64,000 nt of DNA from Argopecten irradians (GCF_041381155.1 NC_091144.1:1364001-1428000); one strand, 5' to 3'. Shown: positions 12,535 through 24,696, numbered from the stretch's first letter. Made by a program: numbers and translations. Notes: generated by a model from the sequence alone, not told the origin.

Positions 12535-13630
12535 TGTTATATGAAATGATACAATGATACAAAATTTGCTACTTTAAACAATTTTGAAGCAAGGATAGCG
12601 GAATGACTAATTAAACAAAAACTAAAAATTAAAAAAAAAATCTTCATCCACGTATCCTCGGTAGGTACTTTTAGTACTTCTGCTGTACTTCTTCACAATA
12701 TGACTTTCGAACATATAGTTACATTTAAAATGTGTTAAAGCATCTTTCCCTAATCCTCTCTCACTGTTGTCTGCCAGGTTGAATTAGGCTATTGCCCAAT
12801 GATCGTCAATGCTTTATTTTGATTGGTCAAATATATGGAAGATACAGGGAATTTCCTGTGTCTATTTATAGTCAGGTTGCTGGATTTACAATGTCAACCT
12901 CTGAACAGGTGTTCATCGGTCTCAGGTTGACATTGCATTTTGTCAAGTCATTTCCGAGCGATCTAGACCAATCAGAAAACGGCAAAACTCATATAACAAA
13001 TATGTTTATCGACTGAACTAAACTATTTACGGTGAGATAATTATGAAGGACATTATTCAAAGATTACATGAATGTTTGACTAAATTACAGATATAAACCA
13101 ACAAAACAAAAACAGCAACACGACAATACCATAATCAAAACACGGCTCCGTCTTGCTCCTTTCTATTCCTATGGATGCCGCTAGATGGTCAGGTCTCGAA
13201 TTGCAGACCAAGCATCTCCTTGTACTATCTCTGTTTACTAATGTACAACGTGTACACGTCCATTCTGAAAAGAGAAGTAAAATTATTGTTTTACATCGAT
13301 CTAATCAATTTTCATTGAATATCTAATTATGCTTTAAAATGCTTGGTTTCGGCCGCATAGAGGTGACACATAAATATATTCAATAAATATTTTTTTAATT
13401 TCTATTGTTTACACAAAATAAAAATCATTTTTATATTCATATTTTTATCGACTATTTCTATAAAATCTAATGTTCCGATAAAAAAAGACTTTTTTCTCAA
13501 GTTTCTTAAGTTTTCTCAACGTTATACGATTGATGTAACAGCTGATCAAAAATTGAATCGCGGAAAAGCTGGCTCCAATTTGGCGGTAAATGTTGTCAAG
13601 TTCAGAAAGTAAACAAAATAAAGTTCCACA
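12535..13630. other. Non-coding stretch
   Basis: No recognisable exon or repeat. The short frames at 12792-13016 (+) and 13445-13657 (-) have no known motif. Confidence 0.4.
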
Positions 13631-13633
13631 ATA

Positions 13634-13956
13634 CACAGGTTTACGACGCGCGCGCAAAAAAAAAAAAAATACTAAAAATACTGAAAGGTTGTTTACTTAG
13701 CCCTCGTAATTCAACTTTCGATATGAAATAAAATTCGCCCATAATCCCATCATATCATATACCATAGTGACCAGTAAGGAATTGTCTCCAATGTAAGCTA
13801 AAAATATTCAGATCGGTTGATTTTTGTGGTGTTCAGAGTATTTTAAAATTAATTACCTCATTTTCTGGAAATGGGATACAGGGCTAAGTAAACAACCTTA
13901 CAGTATTTTTAGTTTTTTTTTTTTGTTTTTTTTTGCGCGTGCGTCGTAAACCTGTG
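13634..13956. mobile_element. MITE with about 80-bp terminal inverted repeats
   Basis: The left end CACAGGTTTACGACGCGCGC, an A-tract, then an ACTAAAAATACTG stretch and GGTTGTTTACTTAGCCCT pair with the right end AGGGCTAAGTAAACAACC through a T-tract to GCGTCGTAAACCTGTG. ACAATA lies just outside each end (one base from the right end) and is a plausible target duplication. The centre has no coding potential. Confidence 0.8.
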
Positions 13957-13959
13957 AAC

Positions 13960-15440
13960 AATAACACTATGTTTGTCATTCGCTCGATGCAATATTTCTC
14001 ATGCATTTTATTTTCTGAAATATAATTTAAGGTTGTCATATCATACAAATTATTTATATTCAAGAATTAAAAATACAGAAATGATAGGCGAATCTGATGC
14101 GCATTTAAACAACTTGCGGAAGTCCATGTTCCGATGTACGTATTCTTGCCCGTGAACCGACTGCGTTTACACAAGTGTAAACGATGTCACAGTGGGCAAG
14201 GTTATATATCAAAGAGAAAACGGAAATAAAATTATTTCATAATGTAGGATGGAAAATAGTTGTTTATTTATGTAAGACGATATATGTTTTTTCTTGTGCA
14301 TGAACACGTAAAACTAGCTTATTACGTGACCAGGTTGTTTTTCGGATTGAGGTGACACGAACAAAATGCTTTTAATGTGGGGTGAAAATAGTATTTATTG
14401 TATGGAGAAAAATATTTCTATTTATGTAAGACGAACAATATTTGATTTATGTAGTGTGAACAATAGTTTCCCGTACTCATGTAAAACATTTTGTTTAAGG
14501 CTAGAAATAGCGTTTTTCTGTAGAATGAAAAAAATATTTACAGTTTACAGACATTAAATGGAGAAAATTGTATTAATAAATCAAACCCGGGTTGTATAGG
14601 CCACGACTGTTTTCTGTTTTGTCGCCTTCCAATTTATGCAACGGACTCCTTCCTTTATACCATGATCCTGATCCATTACTCGGTCTGTCGACCAATGACC
14701 AATCTGTAACTCGTAAAATTTAAGGAATTGTAAACATGACCTCCTATTATCAAAAAAGGTTTCGCTAGTTTGTATAAGATAACTTGGAGTCTGAAACTTT
14801 AAGTATTTAACTTATACTTACCTGTACGGGGCAGTGAACTTTCTGTGGAACTGCGAGATGAAAAACACATTTCACATTTCTTTCGATAATCACTATTGAT
14901 GAAGGTGCATTTATGACATGACCATCCTAGAAGACAACAATGAAAATAAAATGTCTCCCTTCGGACAATAATAAAATGTAAGTATACTGTAGTTTTTGTT
15001 AATTTGAAACCAATATTAAACTGGAAACTTTCATTGGATAATTTAAGGGGTTTTTCACCGACATGGAATTAAGGTCAAAATTATTCACATTAAAGATATT
15101 CCAACGCCGACAGAGCATAAGCGATACCCATCATTTGAAAACTAACTGATGTTTGATCTTTTATACATATATGTATTGTTAGTTTGGCTTTTAGTACATG
15201 CACAATAACTAAGTATAGGGCATAGTTTCATGGATTTTGTTCGAGACACAATGTTTGTAAATAAAAAATAAGATGGTCAACCTTTTCAATGATGGTAATG
15301 ATGAAAATTAAGTAACTTGCAATGAAAATGTATAACTGTAGAAAATACTAAAAGACAAACATACCATTCGTCAGCGCTGTAGCATTTTTAACAAACATGG
15401 TAGTATGTTTGTTTCGTCATGCTACAAGCCTCTTTAAGCA
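13960..15440. other. Non-coding stretch with weak 40-bp periodicity
   Basis: No recognisable exon. From about 14230 to 14550 there are loose repeats of TATTTATGTAAGACGA and related words, suggesting an old degenerate minisatellite. Confidence 0.35.
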
Positions 15441-15442
15441 TA

Positions 15443-15567
15443 ATTCTCAATATCTTTTGGGGTTATGAAGTCATAGACAAAAAACGTAAGGACATAATTC
15501 ATAAAAGCGAAGCGTCTATCAAAAAGAATGTCCGTGTGCTTTTTTGTCTATGGCTTCATATATGAAT
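15443..15567. mobile_element. Hairpin MITE (ATTCTCAATATC family), diverged copy
   Basis: Left arm ATTCTCAATATC, then GGTTATGAAGTCATAGACAA. The right arm has TTTTTTGTCTATGGCTTCATA. The outermost right arm is lost or diverged. It is the sister of the element at 16887-17003. Confidence 0.65.
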
Positions 15568-15629
15568 AGACACAAATACAAGGACTCTTTATTAATAAGC
15601 TTTCAGGGTATTATATTCTAATTATATAC

Positions 15630-16200
15630 ACGGCGGTCAATTTGATAAACAAGATGGCTGACAACAGCTTTTAGCAATAAGTAATGTTCACATTTGCTTT
15701 CAGTAGCCCTGAAAATAGAGGTATAAAACAAAAACTAGGATTCTATATCAATTAGTTTTCAAGATGTCAAAATTTCAACATTTCTTTGTCGACCATTTTG
15801 AAAACCAAGATGGCTTATAACAGCTTTTATCAATTACAAACGTTCACATATGCGTTCAGTAACCCTGAAAATATAGGTATTGAGCAAACATTATGATTAT
15901 AATAATTATATCAATTAGTTTTCAAGATGTGGTAATAGTATATATCAATTAGTTTTCAAGATAGATTTTAAACATTTCTGTATCTGCCATTTTGAAAAAA
16001 CAAGATGACCTACAGCTTTTATCAGTTACTAATGTTCATAAATGCATTCAGTTACACTGCAAATCCATGTATTGAACAAAAATCAGGATTCTACATCATT
16101 TAGTTTTCAAAATATTAGAATTTAAACATTTCTATGACAGCCATTTTGAAAAAAACAAAATGGCCGACAGCTGTTATCATTTTTCTGTTATTTTTATGGT
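15630..16200. repeat. Tandem repeat, unit about 150-190 bp, three to four copies
   Basis: Successive units share, in order, AAACAAGATGGC, ACAGCTTTTA, AATGTTCACA, TTCAGTAACCCTGAAAAT, TATATCAATTAGTTTTCAAGAT and AACATTTCTTTG. A short internal duplication of the ATCAATTAGTTTTCAAGAT part lies near 15915-15965. No coding potential. Confidence 0.75.
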
Positions 16201-16886
16201 GGCCATTTTTTTTAAATGGCGCCATGGCCGTCAGCAACAATATCAACTTGGGAACCCGTTCTCAGACATCTTGTATTAGGTCATAGTAATGGTGTGCCAT
16301 TTCATACTTGCATCACAAAGTGCACGATTCGGCCAAAATTAGAATTTAATTCTTTGGACTGTCTAGACAAAACACAGTACGAACATTTAAAAACACAGGT
16401 ATATACATGACTGCAATTTTAATGTCAAAAGAATGACTTCATTTTTGAGACGATTGTTCAATACATGTTATTTGGAAAGTTACATCACACAGTAAAAAGG
16501 TTACACCTTAACTGACCATACTACATTATGACTATATTAGATTCTTTGCTTACTTTAATGTTCTTTTAGTCTCGTACAATGTTAATAAAAATGCATGTGC
16601 GTTCATGTATATATACTGTAGATGAAATCATGTACCATAGTTTCTAAACATTTTCTTCAGTTTGGAAGTTGTAGTTTATGGAATGATAATTTAATTTCAT
16701 AAGTAACACTCATTGCTATTGGTTAGATCTTTGAGGTTATTTTCCCATAGACCGAAAGAATGGTACGTCAAGTATTATGACATCATACCTACAGAACGGT
16801 TTCGCGGGGAATTCTAAAAGCAGTCATTGGTCAAACTGAATTATTGCATAAATATCAATGCGCCTTAACTCCATTTGTTTCATTGT

Positions 16887-17003
16887 ATTCTCAATATCTT
16901 AATGGGTTATGAAGTCATAGACAAAAAATGGACTTCGCGTCTATGAAGAATGTCTTTCCTTTTTTTTGTCTATGATTGCATAACCCAAAATGATATTGAG
17001 AAT
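16887..17003. mobile_element. Hairpin MITE (ATTCTCAATATC family)
   Basis: Ends ATTCTCAATATC and GATATTGAGAAT. Inner stem GGGTTATGAAGTCATAGACA pairs with TGTCTATGATTGCATAACCC. About 117 bp, essentially one hairpin with a TCGCGTCTATGAAGAATG loop region. A second, more diverged copy is at 15443-15567. Confidence 0.75.
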
Positions 17004-17310
17004 AATGCTTAAACAGTAATGCCATTCATTTAGAAATAATATAGAAGTTTATGCATACCATCCTCCGCAGCAGAATCCATATTTCCTATTTGATTTATCA
17101 CGTCTTCTAAAGTTGCTGAAAGAAAAATGAATTTTCTCTAATGATACATTGCTAAATAAATGAGTATTTATAAATCACGGTTAATCTATGAAGTTGGATT
17201 TGAATTTACAAACCGTTAAACATACTATTCGAATTCTACTTAATTTTTAATGGAAATATGGTATATTGATATTTCCGTTTGTTTTACCAATTTGGTTGTA
17301 ATTCACATAT

Positions 17311-17620
17311 ATGATCGTAAAAGGCGACTGAATTTAGGACATTATATTTTCACGTTTTTCCTACATCCCATATTCTATAAAATGGTAGTTTCTCTTTATC
17401 TTAGCGCTACATAAACGGACTGGGACGACTGGCATGCTATTTATCAATATAATGTGTGCCCGGATTGGGTGTGTCTGTCCGATACTTTCGTTGGCAGCAT
17501 TATAAGAGGGACAAGATACCAAAGAGACACAAACAATATCGAAGCCTCCTCAAACGTATAGGCATTTACACACTGCGATATATTACACACATATGACGCC
17601 GTCCTTAATGTCTCAACTTT
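17311..17620 (+). repeat. Dispersed repeat family A, diverged copy
   Basis: Shows the family landmarks seen best at 19530-20012: ATGATCGTAAAAGGCGACT, TATAAAATGGTAGTTTCT, TTAGCGC, GGGACGACTGG, TCAATATAATGTG and a tail with ACACACATATGACGCC. Strongly diverged. Confidence 0.55.
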
Positions 17621-17624
17621 AAAA

Positions 17625-18823
17625 AAACAGTGCCTTTGTGATATATAACGGACGATTCACGATCTCACCGGGGGATACCTTTCGATTTAGTCCAAGTGTG
17701 AAGTAATTTTGTGCACAAATCTTTACAATGTACGCTTAAAAGGGTGAATTTAAATCAACCCTTAATGAATAGCTCTCTTTAAATGCGGGATTCCTATGCG
17801 ATAGTAAACATTTGTTGAATTCATCTATACAATTTAAACCCGATTTTTTCTACAACCAATCCTATATGTAATCGCTGCATGCTTAAACAGCGTTGTACGA
17901 TACTACAATATCTGAACACGACCTACAAATTTGTACAGACATGCACAGAATGTATATTGTTCTCATTATATTCACATGTTCTAACCGGTTTATAATAATA
18001 TTACACAGTAAGTAACATTAGTTCTTGTTCATAATTAAAACCTTGATACCTTGATAATTGGACGAACCATACGTAGCTTAAGAAATTATTATAGTGTTCA
18101 TTTACTCGTAGCTGTATAACTTATGTGATTTTAAAATGGTCAATTTAAAAAATCATGAACACTGTACATGCATATTAAACCAAAGCATTGACATACATAT
18201 AAAAGGCATTCTTGTGAAAATTCTTATGATAATAAAATCTCCAGAAGATAGTTATGTATGCGCTGAAAATAATTAATATTATCTGATATTTACCAAGCCT
18301 CTTTCTCATTAGTTATTTATTTATTTATTTATTTATTGTTAAATGGAATTCATGTGTGTATTTCAGAGCGTATCATGTGGTGGTACAGTAGAGCATTTGT
18401 AAAATAAGATCTTTTCGATATCCCAAAAAGTCTTATTTTAGACTAATACACATAAATTACAGAACAGCAGTCAGTAACTGACGACTGATTAACATGAGAT
18501 TCTAACGTCCGACGCAGAGTTAGGTGATATCTTGTACTATATCGTATTAGTCAGTTATATGTGGGGATAAAAACTGTCGGTCACCACGGCCTCATCGGAA
18601 ATTTCATTGTAAGAAAAAATCTGTAGTCATTTAGTATTTGGAGAGAACAGTGATATATTTTGAGTACTTTTAGGTTTCAAATAGCATGTTTACACATACA
18701 TCGTATTTAGACATAACTCCATATAAGTACAAATCGAGGCTATCAGGATCCACAACTTTTCCACACATGTTGAGATCTAGTGCTTACAAATCAATACAAG
18801 GGAAACATTAAGCTGATCATATC
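17625..18823. other. Non-coding stretch with a TTTA microsatellite
   Basis: No recognisable exon. A (TTTA)n tract of about six units lies at 18312-18336. Confidence 0.5.
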
Positions 18824-18827
18824 TTAA

Positions 18828-19162
18828 AGTGAACAGTCGGGCAAGGATGGCTAAAGTCGGTAAAAATGGTGTGAATGTATCCAGTATAACTTCTTATGAA
18901 ATGGAAAAATAAAATCTCTCGTCAAAATCTGTCTGCGTACGAAGAAATTAATTTAAAGTATGGAAATTCTAAAACGTCCTCCCGGCTCACTATGTCCGTG
19001 GTTACATTCCCACGCAGCCTCGCTTTCAATGCTTTCAACTTTTCTTTACTTTAATGGTCAGATCTGGGAAACTTAACAGAACTTGACCGTCGTATTAATA
19101 TGTGAGAACTTTTGGAAGGCCAATGAACACATTTAGTGGTTTTCTTTACCCGACTATTCACT
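18828..19162. mobile_element. piggyBac-type MITE, 335 bp, TTAA target duplication
   Basis: The ends AGTGAACAGTCGGG and CCCGACTATTCACT are inverted repeats matching at 13 of 14 positions. TTAA flanks the element immediately on both sides (18824-18827 and 19163-19166). A TTAA duplication is the hallmark of piggyBac insertion. The interior has no transposase frame. Confidence 0.8.
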
Positions 19163-19252
19163 TTAACAATGCCTTATAAACAAAATTTCTGCACTGTAAA
19201 ATTCTTGTTGTTTACACTTTATGTATCTTTAGATTGAAACATGCCTTGTAGA

Positions 19253-19318
19253 TCATGGGGGGCGTCTTTACATGACCATAGCTGTTAATAGGACGTCAAT
19301 TAATCAAACAAACAAAAA
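19253..19318 (+). repeat. Tail fragment of repeat family A
   Basis: Contains TACATGACCATAGCTGTTAA, TAGGACGTCAATTAATC and an AAACAAACAAAAA tail, matching the 3' end of family A at 19960-20012. Only the 3' end is present, consistent with 5' truncation. Confidence 0.6.
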
Positions 19319-19529
19319 GCATTATAAGTACTATACATACTGTATAGTAATTCTCAAAATATTTGTACTTTTTTGGTAGTGAATGAAATAATAAAAACTA
19401 TTCATGATTTGTGAACATAAAAATTACGCCACATAATTTTCAAGGTTTCACGCGTACACTAAAATTACAATTAATAAACGGTGTTAATCACTATAATTCT
19501 ACCATGCAGGTAGGGCGTTGGAAATATAC

Positions 19530-20012
19530 CTGCTGCCCCTATTGCATGGTCGTAAAAGGCGACTAAATTTAGGATATTATCTTTTCTCTTCTTCCTAACT
19601 GACTTTATCTTTCCTAATGCCTCGCTTGGCACTGCCTCACCTTTGGCCTTTAGTTGAGCTTTCGCTCCTATGAGGAAGGGTCTGGGTCCTGTCCCCTGGC
19701 TGAGACACACCAAAGTCTATAAAAACGGTAGTTTCTGCTCCTGCTTAGCGCTCAGCACACAAGGAATGGGACGACCGGTTCGCCCGTTGTCAGTATAATG
19801 CGACCGGGTGAGGTGTGTTGCTTGGTGTCTTCGGCGGCGGCATGCTTCAGTGATATAGCACTGTAAAAGGGCAACAGTTCCAGTATACAAAAAGACACAA
19901 CATGAATATACTGCAGTCTCCCAAAACACGCACCTGGTACTTAACATACGCTACACTGCATGCATGAGAGGCCCCTTACATGACCCTGGCTGTTAATAGG
20001 ATGTTAAAATAA
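19530..20012 (+). repeat. Dispersed repeat family A, fullest copy
   Basis: From TGCATGGTCGTAAAAGGCGAC, through CTAAGTCTATAAAA-like, TTAGCGCTCAG, GGGACGACCGGTTCGCCCG, GTCAGTATAATGCGACCGGG, GCATGCTTCAGTGATATAGC and CAGTCTCCCAAAACACGC, to CATGACCCTGGCTGTTAATA and an A-rich tail. Parts recur at 17.3, 40.8/48.9, 58.1, 60.0 and 62.8 kb and inside repeat family B. Probably a non-autonomous retroelement or MITE of this genome; class not determined. Confidence 0.7.
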
Positions 20013-20039
20013 TCAAACAAACAAACAATCACTACAACT

Positions 20040-20335
20040 TTAAATGAATATAATTAATTGATATCCTGATGACGAAAACAAAGAGGCTTAAGAGAATCAA
20101 TAAAATGTTATGTACAGCTACTGACCATAACTTGAAAAGGGACGACTGGTTCGTGATGTAATATGCTTCACTAATAAAATGAGAAAGATATTCCAATATA
20201 AACTGTATATTGCAAAGAGATCCCACAAATATACCACAGCTTCCCAAGACATGCAAGACATACACATTCGCAGCTCACTGTATACCCATGAGGCCGTATC
20301 TAATATGATCAATGCAGTGTTTACACTTACCTTAA
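20040..20335 (+). repeat. Repeat family B, fragmentary copy
   Basis: Aligns with 25690-26030: AATTAATTGATATCCTGATGAC, CAATAAAATGTTATGTACAGC, ACGACTGGTTCG, TAAAATGAGAAAGATATTCC and AAGACATACACATTCGCAGC. More diverged than the three larger copies. Confidence 0.6.
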
Positions 20336-20339
20336 AGGG

Positions 20340-20935
20340 ACTAAAAAGTTGTGTACTTTGTGTTAATAACAATATTTAAAAGTTTGTATAACAATTTTGT
20401 TCAAAATGGAGAAAAACTGAAAATAAATAGGACCGACCTAGTCACTATTTCATATTATTATCTTTCGGCGAGTGTAAACAACCCCTATGTGCATGCGCGA
20501 CGCGTGAACATTCCAAACATCCGATCGAAGGAAATTTCATCTGTCTAATGGACATATCTACTATCGACTGAAAACACAAATTTATCGACTACAGGTTCCT
20601 GATTACTGTGTTAATCTAATAAACGTTGAAACGTATGCAAAAGTTTTGTGAAGAGTTTCTAAGTGTAAATAATCCTATACTGTACAGGTTTTTGTAGCCA
20701 TAAAGAAGGGGTTTTCATTATATTATATGGTTTTATACTTGCTTCTACCATTATTTTATTTTCATTTGTCATGATATTATGTACTATTCCGCTAAACCTG
20801 CCAATATTATTAGGCTTTAAAAAAAATGGCCTAATATATAGACTTTATAATAAGGAAAAAATGACGAAAAACTAATATTATAGGCATGTTTAGCGGACTA
20901 AGTAAGTACGTGTATTTCTTTTATCATTATATCAA
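20340..20935. other. Non-coding stretch
   Basis: Nothing recognised. Near 20795-20895 the words CGCTAAACCTGCCAATATTA and AATATTATAGGCATGTTTAGCG form an inverted repeat of about 20 bases, possibly the ends of a 100-bp MITE. Confidence 0.35.
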
Positions 20936-20939
20936 TATT

Positions 20940-21200
20940 TGACATTCCATATACATTGTATATCCTTAGTTATAATGTCTATCCGTCTAATGGGCATTCC
21001 CTATATATCTCTAGTTATAGTCTTTGTCCGTCTAATGGACTTTCCTTATATAGCCCTAGCTATAATATATATCCGTCTAATGGAAATTCCCTATATATCC
21101 TTAGTTATAGTGTCTATCCGTCTAATGGGCATTCCCTATATATACCTAGTTATAGTCTCTATCCGTCTAATGGACATTCCCCTATATGTCACTAGTTATA
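20940..21200. repeat. 45-bp minisatellite, five to six units
   Basis: Units contain TCTATCCGTCTAATGGGCAT, TCCCTATATAT and TAGTTATAG. The period is a multiple of three, so two plus-strand frames stay open with a 15-residue repeat (IRLMGIPYISLVIVS-like). No start context, homology or splice signal supports coding; treated as repeat only. Confidence 0.8.
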
Positions 21201-21475
21201 TAACTTTTTTACACCCGATTTACTTAAAAAAAATCAGCCTAACTATATATATAAATTTTATGTGTACTTTTATGTATTCAAAGCAAAAATATACCTTACA
21301 TATACATTGTAGACCTATGTACATATATGTTTGCTTAATAATGTACATGTACACCTGTATTCATGTATAATATATACATAATTAACGGGTGAAAATACCT
21401 CTCACTTCTTGTCATATTTCCATCAAATACTCTAAAGCTTCATAGAACTATGCTGTTTTATTTGGCAATGTAGAT

Positions 21476-22349
21476 ACAGGGGCGTAGGAAGCGGGTGTGG
21501 GAGGTGGGGGCGGGGTTGGAGGGGGTCAGGGGGGGGGGGGCAAGGACGAGGGCATACATTTCTTGTTTTCGCCGACTGAAATGTTCTAAAATTGCACATT
21601 TGAAAGAAAAAAGGGTCCTCCTGCACATTTTCGTGAACTAGACTTAAAATGTCAATCAGGGGGTTCTACGTACTATTTAAAAAAATGTCTCTTAAAAGAT
21701 TCATCTGTTTATATGACTTAGCAAAACAATTAATTCATTATTATTTTGTGTTAAACAACAATGTACCGATGGTGTGAAGCCAGTATGTTCAGATCGAGTT
21801 GCATAGATATGACGGCATTCACAATTACCAATTCTTAATGCAGGTAAATTTAAATAAAAAAAGTATTATGTTAAGAACGCTTTAAAATCATTAAAATATA
21901 TCGTAAAACTCATCACAGCCATTCTAAATCTAATATTTTACCCGGGGGAGACCCTCGGACCTCCTCAAACACCCAAATCTCGCGCCATCAGGCGCTCCCA
22001 CATTCATCAAAATGCATCGTAAAATTCTAAATCGTAATATTTTTTTCTCGTAGGAGATTGTCGCCCCCCCCCCCCAACACCAAAATATCGCACCTTTGGC
22101 GCTAGCATGGCAATTTGCGTATTCATTAGTTTCCGTTTATCGACGCCACTGTCTATAAATGTGTACAAGGATTCTACTCAACGATATATGAAAAAAGTTT
22201 ATAAAGTATATATGGTTGTGTGTTGAATTAAAGAATCAATCTCCTCCTGCGGGTGCGGGGCGAGGAGGGGGGGGTCCAAATATTGAGGACCTTTGCACCC
22301 CCCCCCCCCCCCATTACGTTTCTTTCTACGCCACTGAGATACGCTGTAA
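21476..22349. repeat. Dispersed elements with GGCGTAG ends and long G/C runs
   Basis: Related terminal words occur at 21476-21495 (ACAGGGGCGTAGGAAGC), 22136-22152 (CGACGCCACTGTC) and 22331-22345 (TTTCTACGCCACTGAG), suggesting two adjacent or nested elements with short TIRs. Homopolymer runs are G12 at 21529-21540, C12 at 22064-22075 and C15 at 22298-22312. No coding potential. Confidence 0.45.
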
Positions 22350-22689
22350 ATGTATCGGCTATTACGCTTAATCAGGCCAATGTAACCGATAAAATATAAG
22401 TTGCCTCTTAGTGGTGTTATTACATCTATATCCATTAGCCGGATGAGATTTTCAGCGACCTCGATTCCGAACTCAATGATGCACTCGGTTCTTTCCGTTG
22501 TAAACATTCAATGCCGACAGATACAATTTCTTGTTGTGTTTGGCGATATTTTAACGTTGATAAACATTGCCAATAGTTCAAATTAAATGTTGTAATTTTG
22601 AAAACTTTCTAATTTCAGGTATAAGAACGTTTGTAGGAAGTCAAAAACCCTAAGAAATCTATGTAAATCTAATGATTTAGTAACTTTAA

Positions 22690-23725
22690 TGTACTTATTT
22701 TGCCATCGTCGTACTGATGTATGGTACGCACGTTACTTTTCTCATGTGCTTACACAGACAGAATATGCGTCTTATATGTTCTCGGAATCCGTTCAGTTAC
22801 ATAGTGTTTATTTATGTTGTGGTATGTCTTTACAAACGTACAGCACAGTACCTTGAAAACACAAAAATAAAACGTCTCCGCGTTGGTATAGACGGGTTAA
22901 ACACACACCTACCAATAACACTACTGAATGACAATTTGGTAGAAATATAATAGGCCTATATATATTACGCAATCGAAACTTTACATAACCTATATTTAGT
23001 ATGCTTTATTGTTGAAATGATCAGGTTTGTATGTTTAAATGACCCGACATTATTATCGAATTATTCACAATGTTTTCATATGATATACCCAAGTATATGA
23101 CTATAAGTGACCTGTAGCCGGTTCATATTAATATTTTGGACTGCTGCCCGGTTTATATGTAATCATATTTTGGACAGTCACTTATCAACCAGTTAGGTAA
23201 ACCCTGAGTACAGCTCGAAGTGTCAAGGCATAAGCAATTCCAGAAGAGTTTCAAAACACCTTTTTATGAGAATGATATGTTAATGTCTTGAATAACATAG
23301 ATATATCTTTCATAGACAATATTGACAATATTCAGAATTTCAAGCTGAATGTATTAATTCCTTGTTTGAAAATAAACTTTTCTAAAATACATCTAAAATA
23401 CATCATTCACTGTGGTAATATTTTAGGGCTGAATGTACACTGTCACTTCTTCTGCAGCAAAGCATGCACACGAGCGTGTTCCATGTTGCAGGTACATATA
23501 TACAACATTGGGTGATCTTTGACCATTTTGATTTCAATATGATTTCCACATTCACTAGTGCACTCTTACATTATGTATGCTCCTACCGGCCACGTCTGTT
23601 ATAATATTTAAGTATATTCCTGTAAATCCAATGGACATAGTTTTCGTATTCATCAACTCTTTGTTAGGGTAATATTTAGTTTACCAACACACATAAATAT
23701 CCTATAACGAATTTCTTGTAATTTT
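22690..23725 (+). repeat. Repeat family B, copy 1
   Basis: Matches 26035-27290 almost base for base: GCCATCGTCGTACTGATGTA, AGGCCTATATATATTACGC, TAAGTGACCTGTAGCCGG, CACGAGCGTGTTCCATGTTG. Lacks about 210 bp present in copy 2 at 26440-26655. Short frames within it are not conserved between copies. Confidence 0.8.
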
Positions 23726-23814
23726 TCAATATCTAAAGCACTTTTTTTATTTTCATGGTATCCAAAAATCTTATCCATGGCCCACTTTACTGATATATAG
23801 AGGTTACACAATGA

Positions 23815-23956
23815 GTGGTTGTTGAATATTGAATTTATCCCACCCGAGTGAGTTATTTTTTAAAAGTTACAAAAGACACGAGCTTTAGCGAGTGTCTTTT
23901 GTAACTTTTAAAAAATAACTTACGAGTGTGGAATAAATTCAATATTCAACAACCAC
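23815..23956. mobile_element. Near-perfect foldback hairpin, 142 bp
   Basis: GTGGTTGTTGAATATTGAAT at the left end is mirrored by ATTCAATATTCAACAACCAC at the right, and the inner arms AAAAGTTACAAAAGACAC and GTGTCTTTTGTAACTTTT pair around a short GAGCTTTAGC loop. Each stem is about 65 bp. Typical hairpin MITE. Confidence 0.85.
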
Positions 23957-23971
23957 GAGTAGTGTGACCTG

Positions 23972-24696
23972 TTTCTACCACAATAATATTCGGTTTTAGC
24001 CGATAGAAATACGGCAGGGATACGGTAACATGTATTTACAGAAATATGCAAATAAGGTGTAGTAATATTTTCATCAGCAAAAAGACTCTAATTAATATTC
24101 AAAAGTCAGCGTTTGATAAAGAATCAATAAAGAATAAAGATATCAAATTCTTCTAATTGGGAACATCTTTAGGGTCAAAAAATACTCATTTAACGTCTTA
24201 TTGAGTTCAAATCTTCAAAATTGCTTCCAGAAAATAAAACTCAATGTCGGACTACATGTATACATGTAAAAGCATTCGCACGACACGGCATCGTCTATTT
24301 CCCGCCAGATAATCATCAAGCCATTACCGTCAAGATAAACGTTCATAAACGTTAAAACTACGAAACTCATCAGTAAAATTCTTGTCCGGCAAGATGTATA
24401 ATTAGTAATAAAGGTCAATTTAACATGTATGAAAACGTCACGTATTATGACACAATGACCACGGCGCATACGCTTTCCAACAGCAGTTTTGGACGTCAAG
24501 CGGCCATCACAACATAGAATGACGTCAATTGATTATTGATGACGTTGACAATGATGACGTGACACTGGGAAAGAAGTAGTTCGGTCAAAGTTCACCGTGT
24601 CAGCCAATCAGAATGCGTACAGAGTTTATACCACGTGTGGTATAAACAAATTGTTAATCAACAGCTGCAGTGTTACACCCCCTATTGTGGTAGAAA
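23972..24696. mobile_element. Possible TIR-bounded element, 725 bp
   Basis: TTTCTACCACAATA at 23972-23985 and TATTGTGGTAGAAA at 24683-24696 are perfect 14-bp inverted repeats. Within it, 24627-24648 has a 10-bp stem (TTTATACCAC / GTGGTATAAA), and 24490-24565 has a cluster of TGACG words. A minus-strand open frame (24215-24499) has no recognisable domain. Confidence 0.4.

Noticed and set aside
20939-21370. 143-codon frame with a hydrophobic 15-residue repeat
   Set aside because: Explained by the 45-bp minisatellite; two overlapping frames are open equally well.
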